Origin: Clostridia bacterium
GTDB taxonomy: Bacteria; Bacillota; Clostridia; Acetivibrionales; JAFADI01
Length of the DNA: 64,000 nt
Direction of reading: 5' to 3'
NCBI GenBank assembly: GCA_026418695.1
Contig: JAOAAU010000007.1
Location: 47,818 to 111,817 of the forward strand
Shown here: one piece after another, positions 47,416 through 57,297 of the stretch
How the letters are laid out: every line of letters begins with the position of its first letter
Numbering within the stretch: the stretch's first letter is position 1
Position numbers and translations under genes: made by a program
The notes under the pieces: model-generated
What the model saw: only the letters and a program-made list of their open reading frames with translations
Told to the model about the DNA's origin: nothing
The model's database searches: none

Positions 47416-49695
47416 CTATGCATTAATCTCCTCATAGCATGGGAAGGCAATTCTAAAGGTTGTCCCCTGATCTTCCTCACTCTCAACCTCAATACGGGCT
47501 CCGTGTTCCTGGATAATTTTATAACACACACTGAGTCCCAAGCCGGTTCCCGAATCCTTGGTTGTAAAGAACGGTGTTCCAATCTTTTTGAGGTTTTCCT
47601 CTGAAATCCCCTTGCCATTGTCTGATATAGTTAAAAGCATCTCGGCGCCGCTTTCACTCAAGCATATCTGAATGCGCAACCTTGCATCCTTTATGGTTTG
47701 CATGGCTTCAATAGCGTTCTTGGCCATGTTCAGAATAATCTGTTTGATCTGAGAGCTGTCTGCTTTGATATCCTTTTCATGCTCAGCAGGGATTATTTCT
47801 ATAATGACATTTCTCATAAACGAAGGGCTTTCAAGCATATATCGCATGGATTCAATGGTTTCGTTCAACGAGATGATGTCCATGACCGTCTCTGACGGTT
47901 TTGCAATCGCCAGGAAATCCATGATCACTTTATTGACATCCTCTGCAATCGCTTCGATTCTTTGAATATACTTCAAAGACTGTTCATCTTCCAGCTTTGA
48001 TTCAAGTAGCTGACAATACCCTTTGATGGAAGCCAGGTGGTTCTTTGTCTCATGAACAATTCCAGACCCCATCTGACCGATAATCGCAAGCTTTTCCTGT
48101 TGAAGTACTTTCCGTTGTTCTTCCTTCAATGCCGTTATCTCAGAAGCAGTTCCGATATACCCAATGATCTCGTGATCTACATCAAAAATCGGCGCATAGT
48201 TAAACAAGACATCCTTTCGCTTACCCCTCAGTGTTTCAAAGGCACCCTCATGATCCTTCCTATCCTGATTGCTCTCAAGTACTATTTTGAAAGTCTCTCC
48301 ATTTTCAGTAAACTTAAGCAATTCACTAAGTTGATAAAAGTGCCGTCCAATCACATCTTCCCGTCTAACTTCAATTAACTGCAGATAAGCTTTATTACAG
48401 GAAACAATATGATAATTTTTATCCAGGATGATAACACTGCTTTTAATTGATTCCAGGATCGCCCGGGTCTGAATTCGCAAGTTTGCCAGTTCATGTTCCT
48501 TTTTTGCATCGGTAAAGGAAGCAAGTAATCCTTTCTTATACTTGAAAGCATTCACATTTAAACTGATATTCTTGCCATGAAACGTTTTATATCTCCTGAT
48601 TCCGCTGTAGACCTCTCTTGGCTGTCGCTTTAAGCATTCTAGAATATCTTTGCTGCCGGTTGAATTCTCCGGCATCAATAACTCGTGAATTTGGTTTAAG
48701 GATAGCTTGGAAATTTCATAAGCTTTAACCTCAAGTAATTTCAACGCATTATTATTTATAAAGCTGACTCTGCCATCATTGTTATAGGTTATTATCGATA
48801 AAGGGAGCCCGTTCAGAATATCCCTTAATTCATTTCTTATCTCCCTGATCTTGCCTTTTGTGATTTTCATTATTTCATAGGGCCGCTCTACAGCGCTCAC
48901 AAAAATACCCAGAAACAAATAGAAATAATATACAACCTTAAGAACATGTCCAAAGGCAAAATAGAATGAAGTTATGTTTCGAAATATTGTAAAGCAAAGT
49001 TCAGCAGAAATCACCAGTAAAATAGCCATATAAATATAGTTATAACTTAGGATATCTCTTCTCTTATTCCTTCTTTTCTTCAAAAGGAAGAAAGCGATGA
49101 TAAATGCAGCAATGATAATGTACTCCATAACGATTTTTGGAAATGTAACTCCTAAATCATTAAACAGTACTGGAATCAAGGTATGCTCATAGAATAGGAC
49201 TAGTGAAACACTCATTGTAACCAATAAAGTGACAAAAAGCGCCATCCACTTATTCATCCGAATTCGTAGAGGAAGTGTTGCACTAAAAATCAAAATACAG
49301 GCTTCCCCAAATCTTCCTACCAGCCAATATCTTGTGGTCAAATCCTGAAAGCCGGCAGGATACAGATTTAACCCGACATAATAGTAAGTGTGTAATGCAT
49401 CAAAGACAGCTACAGCCAGGAATCCGAAACCGATGATCCTATTTGAAAGCTGATTGACTTCATGGGTTAAGAAAACAATAATAAAGGATGTAAGTGCAAT
49501 AAAAATACAAATTAATTCAAAAACTGTATGCAGAAGGTTGACATTTTTTTCCCAAATCGTGGCTGTTAAAAGCTTGGATGCTATAAAGCAGATGAGAATT
49601 ATAGTGAAATAGGTTGTTAAAAGCTTGAGGAATTTTTCATTCTCCAGCTGTTTTTTTATTCCTCCAAAGTACATTTTATTCACCGGTTCTTCCAA
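47416..49695 (-). CDS. PAS-containing sensor histidine kinase with N-terminal MASE3-like membrane domain (sporulation-kinase-like)
   Basis: Multi-TM N-terminus (VFDALHTYYYVGLNLYPAGFQDLTTRYWLVGRFGEACILIFSA), two PAS regions, GQMGSGIVHETKNHLASIKGYCQLLE H-box, GTGLGLSVCYKII. Start could be TTG 49695 or ATG 49674. Confidence 0.9.
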   Translation of the reverse strand: MEEPVNKMYFGGIKKQLENEKFLKLLTTYFTIILICFIASKLLTATIWEKNVNLLHTVFELICIFIALTSFIIVFLTHEVNQLSNRIIGFGFLAVAVFDALHTYYYVGLNLYPAGFQDLTTRYWLVGRFGEACILIFSATLPLRIRMNKWMALFVTLLVTMSVSLVLFYEHTLIPVLFNDLGVTFPKIVMEYIIIAAFIIAFFLLKKRRNKRRDILSYNYIYMAILLVISAELCFTIFRNITSFYFAFGHVLKVVYYFYLFLGIFVSAVERPYEIMKITKGKIREIRNELRDILNGLPLSIITYNNDGRVSFINNNALKLLEVKAYEISKLSLNQIHELLMPENSTGSKDILECLKRQPREVYSGIRRYKTFHGKNISLNVNAFKYKKGLLASFTDAKKEHELANLRIQTRAILESIKSSVIILDKNYHIVSCNKAYLQLIEVRREDVIGRHFYQLSELLKFTENGETFKIVLESNQDRKDHEGAFETLRGKRKDVLFNYAPIFDVDHEIIGYIGTASEITALKEEQRKVLQQEKLAIIGQMGSGIVHETKNHLASIKGYCQLLESKLEDEQSLKYIQRIEAIAEDVNKVIMDFLAIAKPSETVMDIISLNETIESMRYMLESPSFMRNVIIEIIPAEHEKDIKADSSQIKQIILNMAKNAIEAMQTIKDARLRIQICLSESGAEMLLTISDNGKGISEENLKKIGTPFFTTKDSGTGLGLSVCYKIIQEHGARIEVESEEDQGTTFRIAFPCYEEINA

Positions 49696-49811
49696 TTATT
49701 TTGTATAACTGCTGCAGAGATATATACTAAATATTTCATATAAGATTCATACTATGCTTCCAAATCATGCTTCTTGGTCTCATCTTTGATGTTTTTGATA
49801 CCACCTTGAAA

Positions 49812-49924
49812 CACTATTAGGTTAACCAGAGTAAGTTTTGCTGATAGAGAACATATTACTCTTTCTCAACTTCACCTTTCTATAGGGTGAGGTCTTAAGC
49901 TTTAAGAAACCGAACCTTTTAGTG
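49812..49924 (-). ncRNA. Candidate structured leader RNA (four-way junction) upstream of the MASE3-like kinase
   Basis: Closing stem CACTA-AAA-GGTT / AACC-TAA-TAGTG enclosing GGT..CTTAA/TTAAGACC, TCACC/GGTGA and AGAGTAA/TTACTCT hairpins. Confidence 0.4.
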
Positions 49925-50192
49925 CTGGCAAACCCGCTAGTTTATTTTATTACAAAATTTTACAAAATTCAAGTTTATTTATACCACCTTTTGCATTTGC
50001 CCAAACATTTTTTTATTTATTTTATGGAAATTAGTTTTCTTCGTCTCCCTCTGTTTATTTACAAACCTACTTGCTTCTGATATCATCTAATTGTTTACAA
50101 TCGGACATATTTCCTTTGATTTACGAATACCCCAATATCAAATGCAGCAATGATTTTCTTGTATCACAATTTTCTTCCCAGGAGGTATCACG

Positions 50193-51269
50193 ATGTGGCA
50201 TAAGCACAACTTTTTCAAATATTCGGTAGGAACCATCCTCTGCTTGTTAATCATTTTCCTGTTTGGAAAGATTGAGTATTTCATTAACCCACTCAAATTG
50301 TTTGTTGCCACACTATTTTTCCCCTTTTTGATTTCCGGAATGATGTACTATATCCTAAGGCCTGCTGTTCGATGGCTCGTTAAAATCCGAATTCCAAGAA
50401 CGTTCGCCATTATCGTCGTCATTATTCTTTCCACAGCCGTTGTCCTGATTGCGGGAGTCTATTCAGGGGCACTGATTGTAAGCCAGTTTGACGACTTAAA
50501 AAGGGACATTCCTCAAATCATCGAATTATCCAGAGAAAGGCTGATGGCCGCTGCCAACAGCAGGGATCTCAGTTTTATTCCCTTTGACCAGCTGGAAGAA
50601 AAGATCATGTCTTTTTCTCAAGGCTTGATTGTTACCCTGCCCAACAACATTCTCAATTTCGTGGCGGCATTGGTCAATATCGCAACGGTACTGTTTCTTG
50701 TACCATTTATTCTGTTTTATCTTTTGAAGGATGATCATTTATTCTCAGAACAGCTCTTGAAATTGGCGCCCTATGAGCATAGAAAAGATGGCGAGGAGAT
50801 ACTTGAAGATATTGACAAAACTTTGTCTTCCTATATTATCAGTCAGGTGATTGTAGGTTTGATTATTGGGGTGCTGATGTATATCGGATACCTGATTATC
50901 GGATTGAGATATTCTTTCCTGCTTGCTCTTTTTGCGGCAGTGACCTCCATCATTCCAATCGTCGGAGCTTTTCTTGGGGTTCTTCCTGCGGTCCTAGTCG
51001 GCTTGCCCGGAGGTACGCTGGTCATTGTAAAAATTCTCATCATTATGGCCATCGTTCAGCAGGTCCAGGGCAATCTGATCTCTCCGATGATCATGGGAAA
51101 AAGTATGGATATTCATCCCCTGACCTATATCATCATCTTCCTGGTGTCCTCTGCACTCTACGGTTTTGTCGGAATGCTCATCGCAGTTCCGGTGTATGCA
51201 GTCCTGAAGGTAACCCTCAGCAACCTTTACCGGATCTACCGTTTGACTAAAATTTCGAAATCTCTTTAA
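50193..51269 (+). CDS. AI-2E transporter family protein (YtvI/PerM-like permease)
   Basis: Eight-TM ORF; VGLPGGTLVIVKILIIMAIVQQVQGNLISPMIMGKSMDIHPLTYIIIFLVSSALYGFVGMLIAVPVYAVLKV. Confidence 0.93.
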   Translation: MWHKHNFFKYSVGTILCLLIIFLFGKIEYFINPLKLFVATLFFPFLISGMMYYILRPAVRWLVKIRIPRTFAIIVVIILSTAVVLIAGVYSGALIVSQFDDLKRDIPQIIELSRERLMAAANSRDLSFIPFDQLEEKIMSFSQGLIVTLPNNILNFVAALVNIATVLFLVPFILFYLLKDDHLFSEQLLKLAPYEHRKDGEEILEDIDKTLSSYIISQVIVGLIIGVLMYIGYLIIGLRYSFLLALFAAVTSIIPIVGAFLGVLPAVLVGLPGGTLVIVKILIIMAIVQQVQGNLISPMIMGKSMDIHPLTYIIIFLVSSALYGFVGMLIAVPVYAVLKVTLSNLYRIYRLTKISKSL

Positions 51270-51277
51270 TAAAAATA

Positions 51278-52159
51278 TTATTCTTTAAGTTTTTTCCCGC
51301 AGTGAGGACAAAAGGTTGGAGCTTCTCCAGCCTTTTCTTTTCTATTTCTGGAATTTAACTCTTCCATAAAACTGGAACTGATGATCCCTGTAGGCAATGC
51401 AACCAATCCGATTCCCAAAAGGGCAATCACGGCACTGATGAAACGCCCCCATGCAGTCGCAGGATATACGTCTCCATAGCCAATCGTGGTAAGCGTAGCG
51501 ATTGCCCACCAGAAAGACGCCGCAATATTCGGAAATGCATCAGGATTTACTTCATGCTCTACATAATACATCACCGTGGATGCAACCAACACAAGAATAA
51601 AGGTCACAAACACCGTAATCGTCAGTTCTTCTTTTTTCTCTTTAATCACTTTGGCTACCAGATTAAACGCATTCGTATATCTTGTGAGCTTGAATACCCT
51701 GAGCAGTCTTGTCAACCTGAGAATCCTCAGGAACATCAAATTGATATAGGAATTCGGAACAAAGAATGTAATATAGGAAGGTAGAATAGCCATCAAATCT
51801 ACCAGCGCCATCGGGGATAAAATGAACTTTATCCGCGCACTGGTTTTACTTTGGCTGTGGTATTTCAAATCTGCTATCCATACGCGAAGGATATACTCAA
51901 GTGTGAACACAAGCACGGAAAAAGTTTCGAATATTGAAAAGCAGACATTATAATAGTTTTTGATATCTTCAAAAGATTCCAGGATAATGGCAAGGACATT
52001 GAGAACGATCAATCCGACAATAAAATATTCTGTTAGCTTGCTCACCCGATCGTGTTCCAGACTTCGTTCAACGATTTCATATGTCCTGCGTTTTAACCTG
52101 CCAAGTAAATTCATGTTGACGGACTCCCCAAAAATATGTTTGACCGCAACCCTATCCAT
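51278..52159 (-). CDS. Voltage-gated-like potassium channel / ion transporter with C-terminal zinc ribbon
   Basis: S4-like FLRILRLTRLLRVFKLTRY; selectivity filter TTIGYGDVYP; C-term FCPHCGKKLKE. Confidence 0.92.
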   Translation of the reverse strand: MDRVAVKHIFGESVNMNLLGRLKRRTYEIVERSLEHDRVSKLTEYFIVGLIVLNVLAIILESFEDIKNYYNVCFSIFETFSVLVFTLEYILRVWIADLKYHSQSKTSARIKFILSPMALVDLMAILPSYITFFVPNSYINLMFLRILRLTRLLRVFKLTRYTNAFNLVAKVIKEKKEELTITVFVTFILVLVASTVMYYVEHEVNPDAFPNIAASFWWAIATLTTIGYGDVYPATAWGRFISAVIALLGIGLVALPTGIISSSFMEELNSRNRKEKAGEAPTFCPHCGKKLKE

Positions 52160-52287
52160 GATAGTATATATTGTAAGTATATATCAGTTTGGTATTGAAT
52201 CCAACTTTTGTTTTAAAATAATAGAGATGCAGTTGCTTTATGCTGCGCAGCAATAATAGATAAATACATAATATCAAGAGGTTTTCC

Positions 52288-53628
52288 ATGCTAAGAAATC
52301 ATAAGATCGAAATTCCTGAGGAAGCATCCTATATTTTAAGCACACTAAACCGGCACGGGTTTGAAGCCTTCGTTGTAGGTGGATGTGTCCGGGACAGCCT
52401 TCTAGGCAGAACCCCTGGAGATTGGGATATCACAACCAACGCCAGGCCCCATAAAGTAAAGGAATTGTTTGAGAAAACTGTTGATACAGGCCTACAGCAC
52501 GGAACTGTCACTATCGTTCTCCATGGAGAACACTTTGAGGTTACGACATATCGGATTGAGGGAGAATATAAAGATTATAGACGGCCGGAATTTGTAAAAT
52601 TCACTACCTCCCTGGAGGATGACCTGAGTCGGCGTGACTTCACCATGAACGCTATTGCTTACAATCCAGAAAAGGGTTTTGTCGACCCGTTCCATGGTAA
52701 AGCGTATATAGAAAACGCTCTGATAAAAACTGTGGGAAATCCGGACCAGAGATTCAATGAAGATGCCTTAAGAATGCTTAGGGCTATCCGTTTTTCAGCC
52801 CAATTGGACTTTAAAATTGACCCTGACGCTTTGACCTCCTTAGAAAACAATTGTCATCTGATTCATAATATCAGCAGTGAAAGAATACGGGATGAATTGA
52901 ACAAAATTTTATTATCCTCCAACCCGGACAGGCTTGATCTATTAAGGGATACAGGATTGCTCCGACAGGTTTTGCCCGAATTTGACCGGTGCTTTGATAC
53001 GGATCAGAATCATCCCTACCATGTCTATCATGTAGCCCACCATAGTCTAAAAGGTGTTTCTCTGATTGAAAGAGATCTTGTGCTTCGTTGGACCATGCTG
53101 CTGCATGATGTTGGGAAAGCAGTAACAAAGACCACAGATGAAAAAGGGATTGATCACTTTTACGGACATCCGTTAAAGAGTGCAGCCATAGCACATAAGA
53201 TCTTCAAGCGGTTAAGATTTGATACCAGGACCATGGATAAATCCATTCGGCTGATAGCACAACATGACCGGCAAATTGAGGCTTCCTGCAAAGCCGTGAG
53301 AAAAGCTGTCCGTGCTGTAGGTGAGGACATCTTTCTTGATCTTTTGAAGGTCCAGGAGGCTGATAAAAAATCTCAAAATCCGGAGTTTTTATCCGATCGG
53401 CTTGAAAATTTGAACCGGATCAGAAAAATGTATCTCGAAATTAAGGAAACTAATCAATGTATCAGCCTTAAAGATCTTGCAATTGATGGCCAGGATCTGA
53501 TCGCTATCGGCTATGTTCCAGGAAAGCAAATCGGAATTGTTTTGGATCAGTTGCTGGATGCTGTCCTTGATAATCCTAAGCTCAATTCAAAAGAAAAGCT
53601 TTTAGAAATGGCACGACAATTGAAATAA
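52288..53628 (+). CDS. cca: CCA tRNA nucleotidyltransferase (polyA polymerase/HD family)
   Basis: FVVGGCVRDSLLGRTPGDWDITTNARP, RRDFTMNAIAYNP, RFNEDALRMLRAIRFSAQLDF, HDVGK HD motif. Confidence 0.93.
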   Translation: MLRNHKIEIPEEASYILSTLNRHGFEAFVVGGCVRDSLLGRTPGDWDITTNARPHKVKELFEKTVDTGLQHGTVTIVLHGEHFEVTTYRIEGEYKDYRRPEFVKFTTSLEDDLSRRDFTMNAIAYNPEKGFVDPFHGKAYIENALIKTVGNPDQRFNEDALRMLRAIRFSAQLDFKIDPDALTSLENNCHLIHNISSERIRDELNKILLSSNPDRLDLLRDTGLLRQVLPEFDRCFDTDQNHPYHVYHVAHHSLKGVSLIERDLVLRWTMLLHDVGKAVTKTTDEKGIDHFYGHPLKSAAIAHKIFKRLRFDTRTMDKSIRLIAQHDRQIEASCKAVRKAVRAVGEDIFLDLLKVQEADKKSQNPEFLSDRLENLNRIRKMYLEIKETNQCISLKDLAIDGQDLIAIGYVPGKQIGIVLDQLLDAVLDNPKLNSKEKLLEMARQLK

Positions 53629-53676
53629 AAACTCTCTAGCCGAATTCTCTAGATAAGAGATTGGTCAGAGAGTTTT
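53627..53676 (+). terminator. Terminator-like hairpin downstream of cca
   Basis: AAAACTCTCT...AGAGAGTTTTCTTTTTC. Confidence 0.7.
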
Positions 53677-53691
53677 CTTTTTCAAAACAAA

Positions 53692-54804
53692 TCACCTCAA
53701 ACAACAAATCGTATTTTCTGCATTATTTTCTATCTCGACACTGAGGACTCCTGTCTGTAGGATATATTTCCTGATTGTTTTATTGTACATAACCGGTGAT
53801 TTCATGTTTTTAACCAGGATATTTGATTTTAGGGAGTTTGTATTTTCCCGATATCGTGCTTGAACCTCTTCCGTCCCAATCTCCAATGATTTTGCCAGTG
53901 CCAATGCACTTCTGAAGGCATAGCTCATTCCTTCTGCCGAACTTGGGCTGATAAAGCCTGCTGCCTCACCTATAAGTACAATTTCATCATTTCCTGTACA
54001 GATCTGCTTGCAGCTCAAAGGTCTCAATAAATATGTTCCGTTTCGCTTCACGCTTTTACCGAATTCAAAACCATGACTTGTCAGTTTCTTTTTCAGCAGT
54101 TCGAATTTACGAACCGCGTTTCGTCCCGGTTTCAGTGCTGACCCAAGGATAATGGCATTTTCCTTGGGTATGGTCCATGAATAAAAGTCTGTAATTTCCC
54201 TGTCAAAGATTGCACCGTAGTAATCCAGATCGCCCTGGGTCTGAAACCATTCCTGAATTGATACGTATAACTGGGGACTTGGCCATTTCCCGAATCCCTG
54301 GCTTCTCACTTTTGAAAACGCCCCATCAGCACCGACCAACAGTTTTGTTTTTTCGGAATACTCTTTACCATTCGCATGAAATTTAACTTCTATCCCATCC
54401 TCGCGAATTTCATAGGATTTATATACGCAATCCTGGATTTTATGCACCTCTGCCGGAATCATCCCTTGAAGCCACCGGTCAAATTCCTCCCTGTCTACAT
54501 TCAGGTAATGTCTTTGATAAAACCGTTCCAAGTGGTTATCCATATCGATGGTGCGAACCGCAAATAACTGGGGACTTACGAGGATGGATTTCGGGATACC
54601 GAGTCCGAATTTGGCCAGCATCAGCTGTGCATCGGGAGCAATCAACCCCCCGCAGCATTTTTCTTTTTTTGAACCGGCCTTCTCCCAAGACCTCTTCTCC
54701 AGAAGAAGAACCTTATACTTCTTACCTATCAGCCTTGCCAGGGTAGCGCCCGCGGGTCCTCCACCGATAATCGCAACATCGTACATGGAAATTGCTCCTC
54801 TCAT
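53692..54804 (-). CDS. FAD-dependent oxidoreductase, geranylgeranyl reductase-like
   Basis: Rossmann YDVAIIGGGPAGATLARL; KCCGGLIAPDAQ; LLVGADGAFSKVR; LIGEAAGFISPSSAEGMSYA. Confidence 0.9.
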   Translation of the reverse strand: MRGAISMYDVAIIGGGPAGATLARLIGKKYKVLLLEKRSWEKAGSKKEKCCGGLIAPDAQLMLAKFGLGIPKSILVSPQLFAVRTIDMDNHLERFYQRHYLNVDREEFDRWLQGMIPAEVHKIQDCVYKSYEIREDGIEVKFHANGKEYSEKTKLLVGADGAFSKVRSQGFGKWPSPQLYVSIQEWFQTQGDLDYYGAIFDREITDFYSWTIPKENAIILGSALKPGRNAVRKFELLKKKLTSHGFEFGKSVKRNGTYLLRPLSCKQICTGNDEIVLIGEAAGFISPSSAEGMSYAFRSALALAKSLEIGTEEVQARYRENTNSLKSNILVKNMKSPVMYNKTIRKYILQTGVLSVEIENNAENTICCLR

Positions 54805-56369
54805 TAATCCATTCGACTATCGAAGTAAGTCCTCGACTTTTCAGGATCATATTTCAACTCGTACTTTGCCAGAATCCTTTTTGCTGCAGCCTCGGAAATA
54901 TTGAAGGACTGCCAGTGGTTCTTTTTCTTCAGGTTTTCCTTTTTCAAAAACAAGTCGTTTTCTATACCACCTGCAATCGCACGGTTTTTATCCTTCAGCA
55001 GTTCGACGGTATAAGGCACTGCATCGTAGGACAATTCTGTAAGATAGGAAATATCCAGTTTCTGTGTCTTGTGATATCGCTCAATGTTTTGTTTGGCGAT
55101 GATCACATCTATATTGACATAGTTGATCAGTACATAAGCAACTAAAGTGATGACAATATACCATCTAAGAATCAGAACTTTATCAACCCAAATCTTATAG
55201 AGAGCAACCAGGAGGAGTGCGAAAATGAAAAACATAAAAGCATGGGTAAGTATTCTGAGATAAGTATAACCATAAGCTTCTTCATACAATGTCATTCGGA
55301 TGTGCGCCGATACCAGCATAACCATAGTACAAGCTACAAGAAGGGATTTCAGCACCTTCAATATCCTGTCCAGCAGTATACCCCCCTGCTTCGCAAATCC
55401 GATACACCCCAGCAATATGCTCAGATTGATCAGCGTTACAAATACCAGCTCAAAAAAGCCCCTTCTTGCATATTCAGCATAAGTAAAGTCTTTAGGCAAA
55501 CCCAGATCCAGACTCCCAAACAAGTAGGTAAACTGAATGAATGTAAAAAATACGTAAACGATATTAATCGATATCAGAACAGTGGTAATAATTACAGGAT
55601 CCCAAACCCTTTTCAAAGGTTTCAGTTCCTCCGGCGCCACCTCAATCCCCTGAATTTTAGGAGCCGAAAGGCTATATATATAGCTGAAGGATGTAACACA
55701 GATGATAAATGCAAGAATGGTTTGAGCTATAAAATCTTCGATATTGATATTCTCAAAAAAATCCGGAATATTTCCGAGATAGTGGCTAAAGACCTGATCA
55801 GCCGATGCCAGGAGCATGGTCACGACCAGGAGAAGCGGTATAGAAATCAACAGACCGATAAAAATCTTGCTGGCTACAGCATACTTCCCAGGCGCCGCCT
55901 TGCGTTTGATCAAACCGGATAGTATCATAAAAGGTTTGAAAACATGTACCAGGGTATTGCCGAAAAGTCCAATGATTACATCTGAAGCAAACTTAGCTGA
56001 ATACCAGCGGTATTTGTTGTTCCGGCTGATTAATACTGTTTGAGCAACAATCAGTATAGGAATTGCCAGGATGTTCAGTACTCTGAAAACGTTGTTGGAA
56101 AAGATCAGGAATGTTAGTGAAAGTGCCAAAACAGGAATGCTGAGCAGCCATGCAAAATCGAGCTTCAAAACCAGATGTTTTTTCATATTCCAGAGGAGGA
56201 TTCCGTAGAATACCACAACAAAGATCGGACATGAAATCCCCATGGGCTTGTCAAAAAACAGAAAGTCAAACAAGACTCCTAAAAACAACGAACATGCAAG
56301 CAGGATGACGTTTTCTTTTGTTAAAAGATTTACAGGTTGTTCCTTCTTTACTTCCAAAACCTCTTCCAT
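54804..56369 (-). CDS. DUF4173 family multi-TM protein
   Basis: About 12 TM; SYIYSLSAPKIQGIEVAPEELKPLKRVWDPVIITTVLISINIVYVFFTFIQFTYLFG..; adjacent HTH/DUF2975. Confidence 0.82.
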   Translation of the reverse strand: MEEVLEVKKEQPVNLLTKENVILLACSLFLGVLFDFLFFDKPMGISCPIFVVVFYGILLWNMKKHLVLKLDFAWLLSIPVLALSLTFLIFSNNVFRVLNILAIPILIVAQTVLISRNNKYRWYSAKFASDVIIGLFGNTLVHVFKPFMILSGLIKRKAAPGKYAVASKIFIGLLISIPLLLVVTMLLASADQVFSHYLGNIPDFFENINIEDFIAQTILAFIICVTSFSYIYSLSAPKIQGIEVAPEELKPLKRVWDPVIITTVLISINIVYVFFTFIQFTYLFGSLDLGLPKDFTYAEYARRGFFELVFVTLINLSILLGCIGFAKQGGILLDRILKVLKSLLVACTMVMLVSAHIRMTLYEEAYGYTYLRILTHAFMFFIFALLLVALYKIWVDKVLILRWYIVITLVAYVLINYVNIDVIIAKQNIERYHKTQKLDISYLTELSYDAVPYTVELLKDKNRAIAGGIENDLFLKKENLKKKNHWQSFNISEAAAKRILAKYELKYDPEKSRTYFDSRMD

Positions 56370-56427
56370 AAAATCACCTTTCCTTTTATCAAAATATGAA
56401 TGATTTTATTGTTACCGCAGCCGAAGC

Positions 56428-56673
56428 TCATTCACTGTTGTCATCGGCTCCGTTTGTTTTTCCATCGTCAACAAACTCCAAAATATCTCCCGGCTGACAA
56501 TCCAACGCCTTGCAGATTGCTTCCAGTGTTGAAAACCGAATGGCTTTTGCCTTGTTGTTTTTTAAAATTGACAGGTTGGCCAATGTCAAATCGATCTTTG
56601 CGGCAAGCTCAGAAGAGCTAATTTTTCGTTTGGCCATCATAACATCCAAATTTACTATAATCGACATATCCAC
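56428..56673 (-). CDS. HTH Cro/C1-type regulator (YozG-like)
   Basis: MSIIVNLDVMMAKRKISSSELAAKIDLTLANLSILKNNKAKAIRFSTLEAICKALDCQPGDILEF. Confidence 0.94.
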   Translation of the reverse strand: MDMSIIVNLDVMMAKRKISSSELAAKIDLTLANLSILKNNKAKAIRFSTLEAICKALDCQPGDILEFVDDGKTNGADDNSE

Positions 56674-56680
56674 CCTCCGG

Positions 56681-57193
56681 TCATATGGTTAGATCATTTT
56701 CTTCTTTATACTTTACCGCCTGCTTGAAAACCTCTGCCAGAATAATGGTAAAAAGGCCGGCAATGATGAATACCATCGTCAGGATAATGGTTAGAAATGT
56801 ATTGAAGGTAAAGATTTTAATTATGTAGCATATGGAAATTCCAAAGGATGATACGGCTATTCTGTGAAGACACTTTACATTCTCTATGATAAACGGATCC
56901 TTTTTATTCAGGCTTTTAAATATTTTCCGCATGTCATGCAAGATCATAATGCTGAAAAAACCTGAAATATACAGGAAACCCATGAGAAACCAGTAGCTTT
57001 CCGTATGAACCATGAAGAGATTTGTTTGATTCGCCCTGAAATATTTAATATTTTCAACTCCGTAAATCATGCCCAAGTACCATTTTAATGTAATGGGTAA
57101 GCTTAACCAAATCGCTGTTCCTCCAACAAACACCAGGTCAAGAAACCGTTTTACGACTCCAGTCAAGCCTTTCTCGCCGATTATGGATATCAT
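56681..57193 (-). CDS. DUF2975 family membrane protein
   Basis: Four-TM ORF immediately upstream of YozG-like HTH, typical pairing. Confidence 0.88.
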   Translation of the reverse strand: MISIIGEKGLTGVVKRFLDLVFVGGTAIWLSLPITLKWYLGMIYGVENIKYFRANQTNLFMVHTESYWFLMGFLYISGFFSIMILHDMRKIFKSLNKKDPFIIENVKCLHRIAVSSFGISICYIIKIFTFNTFLTIILTMVFIIAGLFTIILAEVFKQAVKYKEENDLTI

Positions 57194-57249
57194 CCGATCA
57201 CCTCTGTAACAAGAATATACTCAAATTATACACTGGATTTTCTCAATAT

Positions 57250-57288
57250 TCAATATATATTTATTGTTTATCAATAAATATATATTGA
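57250..57288. promoter_or_regulatory. Long AT-rich inverted repeat upstream of DUF2975 gene (probable YozG-type operator)
   Basis: TCAATATATATTTATTG-TTTAT-CAATAAATATATATTGA: 17-bp arms, 5-nt centre. Confidence 0.6.
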
Positions 57289-57297
57289 TATTAGATA

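Noticed and set aside
49920-49945. CTGGCAAACCCGC resembling a GEMM-I (c-di-GMP) riboswitch fragment
   Set aside because: The downstream GGGACGCAAAGCC half and tetraloop receptor are absent on either strand.
50503-50512. GGGACATTCC inside the AI-2E-type permease gene
   Set aside because: It lies in the coding sequence for KRDIPQII, a normal part of the permease family; not counted as a repeat copy.
52164-52287. Possible small gene between the channel and cca
   Set aside because: Too short, no RBS-associated ORF; best read as a promoter region.
55242-55922. 226-aa plus-strand ORF opposite DUF4173 gene
   Set aside because: Antisense to a well-formed multi-TM ORF; low-complexity polar composition consistent with shadow translation.
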